Source of the DNA: an uncultured Lachnospiraceae bacterium
GTDB taxonomy: Bacteria > Bacillota_A > Clostridia > Lachnospirales > Lachnospiraceae
Assembly: GCA_910585855.1 (NCBI GenBank)
Contig: CAJUGZ010000029.1
Coordinates: forward strand, 1 to 23,217
DNA: 23,217 nt
Direction of reading: 5' to 3'
Shown here: positions 1 through 7,006 of the stretch, in pieces
How positions within the stretch are numbered: the stretch's first letter is position 1
How the letters are laid out: each line of letters begins with the position of its first letter
The notes under the pieces: model-generated
What the model was told of the DNA's origin: nothing
What the model saw: the letters and a program-made list of their open reading frames with translations, nothing else
Database searches by the model: none
Translations under genes and position numbers: made by a program

Positions 1-180
1 CAGCCGTAAGACAGCCTCTTTCTTATCATACGGGCTAAACACGCCCCTTTTTTTTCACACCCTGCATGGAAGCAGGATGTGAAAAAAATCTTAGGTTTTC
101 GAGCAGAAGTCCAAGAACTTCTAACTTTTTTCCAAAGTCACTGCAGGCTGTCCACCGTTTTCGAATCTGGCTGTTTCTTG
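1..180 (+). repeat. Dispersed structured element, copy A (3' half only; 5' part lies before the window)
   Basis: This is the right half of the family described under copy B. Visible parts are ATACGGG (stem), the CTAAACA internal-loop strand, CGCCCC, a T-run, a hairpin with loop ATGGAA (CACACCCTGC / GCAGGATGTG), an A-run, the inner extension strand, and the 3' arm of the long helix at 143-171. The conserved TGTTT follows at 172-176 and CTTG at 177-180. The matching 5' arm is outside the window. Its 3' arm closely resembles the complement of the 5' arm of copy E, so A and E are sister copies. Open reading frames across it are not credible genes. Confidence 0.8.
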
Positions 181-455
181 ACCCCGGGACAAGAAAAGAA
201 TGGTGTTTAAACTTTGAGGAAGACTTGTTCTGTAATAAGTATAATTTTTACTGCTATTCCACTAACAGCAAACCGCCTCTTGCATCCGGTGAAGACCAAT
301 CCTTTCCGGCAGCATTCTATCTCCAAAAGCTGAATGAAAGATAGAAACTGAAAATGTCAGAATCGCAAAAAAACACTTTGAAACTATCATGGAAATGGGG
401 TATTTTATAAAAATTTTACTTTGTAAGTTTATCCTGTTGAAACAGGCAGAAAAGA
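181..455. other. Intergenic region upstream of dacA, no gene recognised
   Basis: No credible gene is seen. A perfect 8-bp inverted repeat (TTCTATCT at 316-323, AGATAGAA at 340-347) has no T-tail and is not called a terminator. The rest is unremarkable AT-rich sequence between element A and the dacA promoter. Confidence 0.5.
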
Positions 456-485
456 TTGACTTTTTAGTAGGATTGTGTGTAAAAT
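456..485 (+). promoter_or_regulatory. Predicted sigma-A promoter for dacA and downstream genes
   Basis: TTGACT (456-461) and TAAAAT (480-485) are separated by 18 bp. This would give a 5' leader of about 125 nt before dacA. It is the best promoter-like pair upstream of the plus-strand block. A closer TTGACA at 534-539 has no -10 box at proper spacing. Confidence 0.5.
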
Positions 486-535
486 AAGGAAGAGATTACA
501 GACAGACAAATTTTATAAAATCTACAAGGATTATT

Positions 536-566
536 GACAAAAGAAAAAGAAATTTTTGGTTTTGTC
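536..566 (+). other. Inverted repeat in the dacA leader
   Basis: GACAAAA (536-542) pairs with TTTTGTC (560-566), and the AAAAA/TTTTT tracts inside can extend the stem. It lies about 50 bp before the dacA start, between the predicted promoter and the ribosome binding site. It could be an operator or an mRNA 5' stem. It is almost all A/T and has no proper terminator tail. Confidence 0.35.
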
Positions 567-616
567 TGATAAATTTAATAAAGAAAGAAAGGAAGAAAAG
601 ATTAGAGGTTCGAAAG

Positions 617-2122
617 ATGATAAAATTAAAAAAATTACAACGATTTGCAGGAGGAGTTTGTGCTTGTGTGTTACTTTTTCATACAATGATACAGCCTGTT
701 TTTGCAACAGAAGTTGCCGGTGTGGATTCTCCTGTCTATGTGGTAATGGATGCAAATTCCGGTGAAATTCTTTATAGTAAAAATGAAGATCGCAGTATTT
801 ATCCGGCTAGTACAGTAAAATTAGTAACAGCAATGGTAGTTTTAGATGCAGCAGATAAGGATAAGACTATTTTAGTTACAAATAACATGCTTGGAACATT
901 TCCTTCTGATGTAGCGACGATTGGCTTAAAAGCAGGAGGAACTTATACGGTATATGAGTTGTTGGAACTTTTATTGGTTTCTTCTGCAGCAGATGCAGCA
1001 GAGGTATTAGCGGTAGGATGTTTTGGAAGTACAGAAAAGTGTTTGGAAAAGATGAATGAAAAGGCGGTATCCTTAGGATTAAAAAAGACGCATTTTGATA
1101 ATACAGTTGGATTGGACATCGGAAATAATTATAAGAAAACCTATACGACAGCAGCGGAATTTGCTGTACTTGCTCGTCAGGCGATGACTTATCCAGAAAT
1201 TAGAGAAATTGTCCGTGTTTTAGACTATACTTTACCAGCTCGCAATAATAATGCAGTAATTACCAGAAAAACTACAAATTTGTTTTTGCGTGGAACGTAT
1301 GAATATCCAAAAGAGCTTTATACTATTATTGGTGCAAAAACCGGAATTACACAGGCAGCAGGAAGAACAATGGTTGCTGCGGCAACGGACGGAACACATG
1401 AAGTAATTTGTCTGACTTATTCCAATCCAGATGCGGAGGTTATGTATACATCTGCACAAAAGGCATTGACTTATACATTTACGCAAAATAAGCAGAATAA
1501 AATTCAGTTGGCAGAAGGCAGTTCGAGCGGTTCGGGAGGAACAAACAGCAGCACAAGCCCATCTGGTCCGGGAGGAACAAACAGCAGCACAAGCCCAGCC
1601 GGTCCGGGAGGAACAAGCAGCAGCACAAGTCCAGCCGGTCCGGGAGGAACAAGTAGCAGCACAAGCCCAGCCGGTCCGGGAGGAACAAGCAGCAGTACAA
1701 GTCCAGCCGGTTCAGGGGGAACAAACAGCAATACAAGCCCAGTCGGTCCGGGGGGAACAAGCAGCAGTACAAGCCCAGCCGGCTCGGGAGGAACAAACAG
1801 CAGTACAAATTCAGCAAATACTGCAAAACCGGGAAGTTCATCCAGTCAGGGAAGTTCAACAAGTTCCTCTGATATAGGATGGAAAAAAGCGTCAAACGGA
1901 AGCTGGAACTATTATTTGGCGGATGGAAAGAAAAAAACAGGCTGGTTAATTGATGATGACTATGAATGGTATTATTTTGATGATTCTGGTATAATGAAGA
2001 CTGGATGGGTAAAATCAAATGGGAAATGGTATTATTTAGATAAGAGTTCAGGAAAAATGGTAGTCAGTACCACTACACCGGATGGCTATGCAGTAGGACC
2101 AGACGGTGCATGGCTTGAATAA
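617..2122 (+). CDS. dacA: D-alanyl-D-alanine carboxypeptidase (penicillin-binding protein, S11) with repeat linker and wall-binding tail
   Basis: This is an exported DD-carboxypeptidase that removes the terminal D-Ala from peptidoglycan pentapeptide and so limits cross-linking. Residues 1-30 form a signal peptide (LKKLQRF, then a hydrophobic run, cleavage near VFA-TE). The S11 peptidase domain covers about 35-290, with SxxK at S65-TV-K68 and KTG at 241-243. The usual SxN motif reads SAA (S123-A125), so the Asn is replaced. Residues 307-402 are eight 12-residue Gly/Thr/Ser/Pro repeats. The C-terminus (about 420-501) has Trp/Tyr-rich GW...WYYFD and GKWYYLD units like choline-binding or glucan-binding repeats, so wall attachment is likely. 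AGAGG lies 8 bp before the ATG. It is the first gene of the plus-strand block. The family is clear; the symbol is by analogy. Confidence 0.9.
   Translation: MIKLKKLQRFAGGVCACVLLFHTMIQPVFATEVAGVDSPVYVVMDANSGEILYSKNEDRSIYPASTVKLVTAMVVLDAADKDKTILVTNNMLGTFPSDVATIGLKAGGTYTVYELLELLLVSSAADAAEVLAVGCFGSTEKCLEKMNEKAVSLGLKKTHFDNTVGLDIGNNYKKTYTTAAEFAVLARQAMTYPEIREIVRVLDYTLPARNNNAVITRKTTNLFLRGTYEYPKELYTIIGAKTGITQAAGRTMVAAATDGTHEVICLTYSNPDAEVMYTSAQKALTYTFTQNKQNKIQLAEGSSSGSGGTNSSTSPSGPGGTNSSTSPAGPGGTSSSTSPAGPGGTSSSTSPAGPGGTSSSTSPAGSGGTNSNTSPVGPGGTSSSTSPAGSGGTNSSTNSANTAKPGSSSSQGSSTSSSDIGWKKASNGSWNYYLADGKKKTGWLIDDDYEWYYFDDSGIMKTGWVKSNGKWYYLDKSSGKMVVSTTTPDGYAVGPDGAWLE
1535..1822 (+). repeat. 36-bp coding minisatellite in dacA
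   Basis: Eight in-frame 36-bp units encode GGT[NS]S[SN]TSP[SAV]G[PS]; the last unit is degenerate. The middle units are nearly identical in DNA, which suggests recent slippage or unequal crossing-over. The repeat forms the flexible linker between the peptidase domain and the wall-binding repeats, so unit number sets linker length without breaking the frame. Confidence 0.85.
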
Positions 2123-2170
2123 ATAGAGAAAAGGAACTAACAGAAAACAAAAAACAGGAGGGAAAAAAGA

Positions 2171-3016
2171 ATGGGTGAATGTAATCATGATTGCAATAAT
2201 TGCGGGGCAGACTGCGGGGAAAGAACGCAGCCGCAGGATTTTAGAGAGCGTCCGCATCCGCTAAGCCGAATTAAAAAAGTAATTGGCGTAGTAAGCGGCA
2301 AAGGAGGAGTGGGAAAATCCTTGGTTACTTCCATGCTTGCAGTAGAATCTAATCGTAGGGGAAAGAAAACAGCAATTTTGGATGCAGATATTACAGGACC
2401 ATCGATTCCAAAGGCATTTGGGCTTCATGGGACAGCATTTGGAAGTGAAGTAGGAATTTATCCGCTAGAAACAAAGGAAGGGATAAAAGTAATTTCCACC
2501 AATCTTCTTTTGGCAGATGAAACCGAACCCGTGATATGGCGAGGACCGATTATTGCAGGAATGGTAAAACAGTTTTGGACAGATGTAATCTGGGATGATA
2601 TTGATATTATGTATGTGGATATGCCTCCGGGAACAGGAGATGTGCCGCTTACTGTATTTCAATCCATTCCAGTGGATGGAATTTTAATTGTTACTTCACC
2701 GCAGGAATTAGTTGGCATGATTGTGACCAAAGCAATGAAAATGGCAGAAAAGATGAATATTCCGGTATTGGGAATTGTAGAAAATATGTCATATTTTGTA
2801 TGCCCGGACTGCAAAAAGCGGCATACGGTATTTGGAGAGAGCCATGTAGAAGAACTGGCAAAACAGTATCAGCTTCCTTATATCTGCCGGCTGCCGATTG
2901 AGTCGAATGTGGCTTCTTTGGTAGATCAGGGGCTTGCAGAAGAGATTAAAGGTGCAGGAATGGAAGAGATTTGCAAGTGGTTAGATGAATCTGGAATTTT
3001 AGATCAAAAGGAATGA
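2171..3016 (+). CDS. mrp: Mrp/NBP35 (ApbC) family P-loop ATPase, probable Fe-S cluster carrier
   Basis: This cytosolic P-loop ATPase belongs to the MinD/Mrp class. Family members bind and transfer [4Fe-4S] clusters to apo-proteins. The deviant Walker A GKGGVGKS is at 43-50, followed by LDADITGPSIP (70-80) and the Walker B-like YVDMPPGTGD (148-157). A CPDC motif at 211-214 matches the cluster-binding CxxC of the family. The N-terminus holds four cysteines (C4, C8, C11, C15) in a Cys-rich stretch typical of clostridial versions. AGGAGGG lies 8 bp before the ATG. It follows dacA by 48 bp and precedes hprK by 20 bp, so co-transcription is likely. Its partner apo-protein cannot be read from the context. 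Confidence 0.88.
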   Translation: MGECNHDCNNCGADCGERTQPQDFRERPHPLSRIKKVIGVVSGKGGVGKSLVTSMLAVESNRRGKKTAILDADITGPSIPKAFGLHGTAFGSEVGIYPLETKEGIKVISTNLLLADETEPVIWRGPIIAGMVKQFWTDVIWDDIDIMYVDMPPGTGDVPLTVFQSIPVDGILIVTSPQELVGMIVTKAMKMAEKMNIPVLGIVENMSYFVCPDCKKRHTVFGESHVEELAKQYQLPYICRLPIESNVASLVDQGLAEEIKGAGMEEICKWLDESGILDQKE

Positions 3017-3036
3017 TGAAAGAAGGAGCAGGTGCT

Positions 3037-3990
3037 ATGAGAAGTGTAAGACTATCAAAAGTAATTGAAAAAATGGAGTTAAGAAATTTGATTCCTGAGA
3101 TTGATACCAATACAATTAAAATTACACAGCCGGATGTCAACCGACCGGCACTTCAGCTAACCGGATTTTTTGATTATTTTGACAATGAACGAGTTCAGAT
3201 TATCGGTTATGTGGAACACGCCTATCTTGCCAATATTGATTCAGAAAGAAAGCATAAGATATATCATCAGTTATTTTCCAGCTTAATTCCCTGTCTGATT
3301 TTTTGCCGGGATCTGCAGCCGGACGAACAGATGTTAGAAGTTGCAAAAGAGTATCGGGTACCAGTTTTAATGTCAAGTAAAAGTACATCCTCTTTTATGG
3401 CAGAAATTATTCGCTGGCTGAAAGTACAGTTAGCACCAATGATCAGCATACATGGCGTGTTGGTAGATGTATACGGAGAAGGTGTGCTGATTACCGGAGA
3501 AAGCGGGATTGGAAAGTCGGAAGCTGCATTAGAATTGATTAAGCGGGGACATCGTTTGGTAACAGATGATGTGGTAGAAATCCATAAAGTAAGCGATGAA
3601 ACACTGATTGGATCTGCACCAGAGGTAACAAAGTATTTTATTGAACTTCGTGGAATCGGAATTATTGATGTAAAAGCATTGTTTGGTGTAGAGAGTGTAA
3701 AAGAAACACAGTCGATTGATATGGTTATCAAATTAGAGGATTGGAATAAAGATAAAGAATACGATCGTCTTGGAATGGAAGAAGAATACACGGAATTTTT
3801 GGGGAATAAAGTAGTTTGTCACTCTCTTCCAATCCGTCCGGGACGGAATTTGGCAGTAATTGTAGAATCCGCAGCCGTAAATTGGCGGCAGAAAAAGATG
3901 GGATATAATGCAGCAAAAGAACTGTATAATCGTGTACAGGCAAATCTGGCAAAAAAAGATGATGATGATGACGATGATTATTATAAATAA
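3037..3990 (+). CDS. hprK: HPr kinase/phosphorylase
   Basis: This bifunctional enzyme phosphorylates and dephosphorylates Ser46 of HPr (and Crh in bacilli), the key step of carbon catabolite repression in Firmicutes. The 317-residue length is normal. The N-terminal domain spans about 1-128. The catalytic domain has H139 (SIHG), Walker A GESGIGKS at 154-161, the DD pair at 177-178, the family signature LRGIGIIDV (204-212) and the late LPIRPGRN loop. I chose the ATG at 3037 because AGAAGGAG lies 8 bp upstream and the product then starts like family members (MRSVRLSKV). An in-frame ATG at 3013 overlaps the mrp stop and has no suitable site. The C-terminus ends in seven aspartates followed by YYK, encoded by a GAT-rich run. 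No HPr gene is in the window. Confidence 0.93.
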   Translation: MRSVRLSKVIEKMELRNLIPEIDTNTIKITQPDVNRPALQLTGFFDYFDNERVQIIGYVEHAYLANIDSERKHKIYHQLFSSLIPCLIFCRDLQPDEQMLEVAKEYRVPVLMSSKSTSSFMAEIIRWLKVQLAPMISIHGVLVDVYGEGVLITGESGIGKSEAALELIKRGHRLVTDDVVEIHKVSDETLIGSAPEVTKYFIELRGIGIIDVKALFGVESVKETQSIDMVIKLEDWNKDKEYDRLGMEEEYTEFLGNKVVCHSLPIRPGRNLAVIVESAAVNWRQKKMGYNAAKELYNRVQANLAKKDDDDDDDYYK

Positions 3991-4040
3991 AAACAGAAAA
4001 AAATCCAAAAGTATTTAAAAACAGGCAGGAGGGAGTAATA

Positions 4041-4970
4041 GTGAAAAAATACATATTTGGTGTCGATCTGGGAGGCACAAGTGTAAAACTTGGATTATTT
4101 GATAAAGACGGAGAATTAGTAGAAAAATGGGAGATTCCGACCAGAAAAGAGGAAAACGGAAAGTATGTGTTAGAGGATATTGCACAGGCAGTTTTAAAAA
4201 AAGCAGAAGAAAAGAAGATTCAAGAGGAAGTGCTTGGTATAGGAATCGGTGTACCCGGTCCGGTGACCGAGGACGGAGTAGTAAAAGGCTGTGTCAATAT
4301 CGGATGGGGCGAGATAAATGTAGAGCAGGAACTTGGAAAACGGACAGGATATCTGGTAAAAGCAGGAAATGACGCCAATGTAGCCGCACTTGGCGAATTG
4401 TGGCAGGGCGGCGGCAAAGGATTTCAAAATCTGGTTATGGTTACATTGGGGACTGGTGTCGGCGGCGGTGTTATTATAAACGGAAAGATTTTAGCCGGAA
4501 CAAATGGAGCAGCCGGAGAGATTGGACATATGCCAGTAGTATATGATGAAACCGAGTACTGTAATTGTGGGAAAAAGGGCTGTCTAGAACAGGTAGCAAG
4601 TGCTTCCGGTATTGTAAAAGAAACTAAAAAGATTCTTGCTGCATCTTCTGCTGATTCCGTACTTCGTGGACGCCAGATCAGTGCCAAAGCTGTTTTTGAT
4701 GCACTGAAAGAGGGCGATGCACTTGCCTTAGAGGCAGGCGAACGTTTAGGAAAGTACCTTGGAATTGCTTTAGCACATATAGCTGCTGTGGTAGATCCGG
4801 AAGTTTTTGTAATCGGCGGTGGTGTTTCGAAAGCAGGGGAGGTTCTGATTGAACTGGTTCAGAAATACTATATAGAGAATGCATTTTTGCCTAGCCGAAA
4901 AGCAAAGTTTGCTCTGGCAACTCTGGAAAATGATGCAGGAATTTACGGAGCGGCAAAACTGCTTTTATAA
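4041..4970 (+). CDS. glcK: ROK-family glucokinase
   Basis: This cytosolic enzyme phosphorylates glucose to glucose 6-phosphate with ATP. The N-terminal phosphate-binding motif DLGGTSVKLG is followed by GIGVPGP, the acidic substrate loop GNDANVAALGE, the second phosphate-binding loop TLGTGVGGG, GEIGHM, and the zinc site CNCGKKGCLE. These mark a ROK kinase of the Gram-positive glucokinase type. It starts at GTG (4041), with AGGAGGGAG at 4027-4035 fixing the start. At 309 residues it has normal length. It lies 50 bp after hprK and 38 bp before murB. The pairing with HPr kinase suggests joint control of sugar entry and repression. Another hexose specificity cannot be excluded. Confidence 0.88.
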   Translation: MKKYIFGVDLGGTSVKLGLFDKDGELVEKWEIPTRKEENGKYVLEDIAQAVLKKAEEKKIQEEVLGIGIGVPGPVTEDGVVKGCVNIGWGEINVEQELGKRTGYLVKAGNDANVAALGELWQGGGKGFQNLVMVTLGTGVGGGVIINGKILAGTNGAAGEIGHMPVVYDETEYCNCGKKGCLEQVASASGIVKETKKILAASSADSVLRGRQISAKAVFDALKEGDALALEAGERLGKYLGIALAHIAAVVDPEVFVIGGGVSKAGEVLIELVQKYYIENAFLPSRKAKFALATLENDAGIYGAAKLLL

Positions 4971-5008
4971 TATAATAAAAAATATAGATTTAAAGGAGAA
5001 GTATTAAG

Positions 5009-5917
5009 ATGAAGCAGCAGGAATTTGAGGAAAAGCTGGAAAAGGTATCAGACGGAACTTTAAAAAAACAAGAACCAATGAGAAATCATACAACTTTTCG
5101 AATAGGAGGGGCAGCGGATTATTTTATTTCTCCGAAAAATGTAAAACAGATAAAAGAGATTCAGACATTATGTCAAATCTATCAGATTCCCTGTGAGGTA
5201 ATCGGGAACGGAAGCAATCTTTTAGTTTCGGATCAAGGAATAGAAGGCGTAGTGCTGCAATTAGGCACGGCATTTTCTCAGATAAGGCAGGAAGGGACAA
5301 ATCTTATCGTTCAGGCAGGTGCTGCTCTTTCAGGGGTGGCGCAAAAAGCGGCACAGTCTGGGCTTACCGGATTAGAATTTGCTTCTGGTATTCCCGGAAC
5401 GTTGGGTGGCGCAGTAGTAATGAACGCTGGTGCTTATGGCGGGGAAATGTCACAGGTAATTCGGCAGGTCACGTTACTTACAAAGGATGGAGAGCAAATA
5501 ATTTTATCCAACGAAGAAATGCAGTTTGGCTATCGAAAAAGTATTCTAACAAAAAAGCCATATCTTGTTTTGGAGGCAGAACTTTGTCTAAAGGAAGGCG
5601 ATCCGGTTTTGATTAAAGCAAATATGGCAGAGTTAAATGCAAGACGAAGAGAAAAGCAGCCATTGGAGTATCCAAGTGCAGGAAGTACATTTCAGCGCCC
5701 TGTCGGGTATTTTGCCGGGAAATTGATTATGGAGGCGGGGCTTGCCGGGTTTCGAATCGGGGATGCACAGGTATCAGAAAAGCACTGTGGTTTTGTAATC
5801 AATCGGGGAAATGCTGCGGCAGATGAAGTAAAGACATTGATTGATATTGTTCAGCGGACTGTATATCAAAAGACGGGAGTAAAATTGGAATTGGAGATAC
5901 GATGTTTGGGGAGATAA
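5009..5917 (+). CDS. murB: UDP-N-acetylenolpyruvoylglucosamine reductase
   Basis: This FAD-dependent enzyme reduces UDP-GlcNAc-enolpyruvate to UDP-MurNAc with NADPH, the second committed step of peptidoglycan precursor synthesis in the cytosol. The FAD-binding domain shows NHTTFRIGGAADYF, GNGSNLLV and GLEFASGIPGTLGGAV..NAGAYGGE. The C-terminal domain has GYRKS and PSAGSTFQRP, with S226 as the probable proton donor, then CGFVINRGNAAADEV. At 302 residues it resembles the Bacillus-type MurB. AAAGGAG stands before the ATG. Element B starts only 11 bp after its stop and separates it from rapZ by about 1.1 kb; in relatives these two genes are usually close. Confidence 0.93.
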   Translation: MKQQEFEEKLEKVSDGTLKKQEPMRNHTTFRIGGAADYFISPKNVKQIKEIQTLCQIYQIPCEVIGNGSNLLVSDQGIEGVVLQLGTAFSQIRQEGTNLIVQAGAALSGVAQKAAQSGLTGLEFASGIPGTLGGAVVMNAGAYGGEMSQVIRQVTLLTKDGEQIILSNEEMQFGYRKSILTKKPYLVLEAELCLKEGDPVLIKANMAELNARRREKQPLEYPSAGSTFQRPVGYFAGKLIMEAGLAGFRIGDAQVSEKHCGFVINRGNAAADEVKTLIDIVQRTVYQKTGVKLELEIRCLGR

Positions 5918-5928
5918 AAAGGATTTTT

Positions 5929-6276
5929 CAAGGGGAGGACGCCAGATTCCAGAACGGTTGGTGTACAGCTGCTCCGCTCTCCAAAAAGCGAAAGTTCTAA
6001 GGCTTCTGCCTTCTGGTACATCCAACCGGACGAACCGGGGCGCAATTCACCCGTATGGCAGACGAAAAGTTACTGGCATATCAAAAGATTCTGCCAACTG
6101 CAAGATACAGCCTTCCCAAAACAAAATACGGGCTAAACACGCCCCTTTTTTTGCACACACTGCGCAGAGCAGCGTGTGCAAAAAATCCTAGGTTTTTAAC
6201 AGAAGCCTAAGAACTTTTTGCTTTTTTCCGAAGTCGCTGCTGTACACCAACCGTTCTGGAATCTGGCTGTTTCTTG
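5929..6276 (+). repeat. Dispersed structured element, copy B (complete; reference copy)
   Basis: The element is nested by base pairing. Outer helix: CAAG 5929-5932 with CTTG 6273-6276. Internal loop: GGAC 5937-5940 opposite TGTTT 6268-6272. Long helix: 5941-5969 pairs with 6239-6267, 29 of 29 positions. An inner extension includes GTTCTAAGGCTTCTG against CAGAAGCCTAAGAAC. Stem two is GGGGCG 6037-6042 with CGCCCC 6140-6145, then CCCGTAT 6050-6056 with ATACGGG 6126-6132, separated by the conserved loop CAATTCA/CTAAACA. A T/A-flanked hairpin lies at 6147-6185 with loop GCAGA. It encodes no credible protein. It could be a structured RNA or a hairpin-type mobile element. Confidence 0.85.
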
Positions 6277-6537
6277 GCTTTTGAACAGAAAAAACAGATG
6301 CAGGTAAAGTTTTTTCAATCCATATATTTATGTAAAATTTTGGTTTTCAACTGATAGTAATAAAGCGTTTTTTCTATTATTGTCTGACTAACAGGTTTTT
6401 TCTATATTTTGGGTATCTGCATATTCTCTGAATTTACTGTAAGTTATCAAATTGGCTTAGTAAAGTAAAATGAGAAGAATAGAGTTACCCAAACATCGGG
6501 AAGAACTGACGAACAGAGTTATCCAAACATCAGAAAG
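6277..6537. other. Spacer between inverted elements B and C
   Basis: This AT-rich stretch has no credible gene. It contains the GTTTTTTCTAT motif twice (near 6370 and 6394) and most of a 34-bp tandem repeat (listed separately) that runs into the end of element C. Confidence 0.5.
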
Positions 6538-6548
6538 AGCCGACTAAC
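6481..6548. repeat. 34-bp tandem repeat, two units
   Basis: Unit 1 (6481-6514) and unit 2 (6515-6548) share AGAGTTAYCCAAACATCRGR and end in GAAC or TAAC. Unit 2 overlaps the conserved TGTTA end of reversed element C (TAACA at 6545-6549), so the duplication involves the element boundary. Confidence 0.7.
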
Positions 6549-6884
6549 AGCGAGATTCGATTTCTTGGGGTTCTCTGTTTACGACTTCGGAGAACGGTTA
6601 GAAAGTCTTAGTTTTCTGTTGAAAACCTAGGATTTTTTGCACATGCTGCTTTGCGCAGCGTGTGCAAAAAAAGGGGCGTGTTTAGCCCATATAATAGAGA
6701 AGGGTACGTTTTAGGGTTGGTGGAATCTTTTGATACGTCAGTTACATTTTGCCTGCTGTAAGGGCGAATTGCGCCCCGGTTCGTCCGGTTGGGTGTGCTG
6801 ATAGGCAGAAAACTTAGACTTTCTTACCGTTTGTAGACCGGAGTAGACAGAGAACCCCAAGAAATCGAATCTGGCGTCCGGGCT
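6538..6884 (-). repeat. Dispersed structured element, copy C (complete, reversed)
   Basis: This is the same family as copy B in opposite orientation, 261 bp away. The long helix pairs 6554-6578 with 6847-6871, 25 of 25 positions, but its sequence is unrelated to that of copy B beyond GCCAGATTC. The conserved GGAC is at 6876-6879 (as GTCC) and the TGTT(A) loop at 6545-6549. An outer pair AGCC 6538-6541 / GGCT 6881-6884 can form. The hairpin loop is GCAAA, close to GCAGA of copy B, and the inner region shares ATCAAAAGATTC with B. B and C are therefore closest relatives internally. It lies upstream of rapZ and points away from it. Confidence 0.85.
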
Positions 6885-7006
6885 GGAAAAAACCTTCTGG
6901 TGAAAAAGTTATAAATTATTGAGATACAGGTAAAGAGAAAACGATCAATAACTGTCTGAACAGAGAAATTGGCAGGCAGATATCTTGGGCGGGAAGGAGC
7001 AAAATG

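Noticed and set aside
66..344. Open frames across the dispersed elements, for example 66-344 and 5958-6191 on the plus strand and 22881-23129 on the minus strand
   Set aside because: They run through the structured repeat, lack ribosome binding sites, and differ between copies; the repeat fold explains the sequence.
534..562. TTGACA at 534-539 as the dacA promoter
   Set aside because: No -10-like hexamer lies at 16-18 bp; the site is part of an inverted repeat. The pair at 456-485 is better.
1535..1822. CRISPR-like regular repeat
   Set aside because: Units are contiguous, in frame and coding, with no spacers.
1479..2018. Long minus-strand frame opposite the dacA repeats
   Set aside because: It is a shadow of the 36-bp repeat; its low-complexity LGLYCCLF pattern is the antisense of the coding repeat.
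5929..6276. Reading the elements as ordinary MITEs with terminal inverted repeats
   Set aside because: Arms are not conserved between copies while the interior is, and no clear target-site duplication is seen. The pattern does not fit a classical MITE, although mobility is not excluded.
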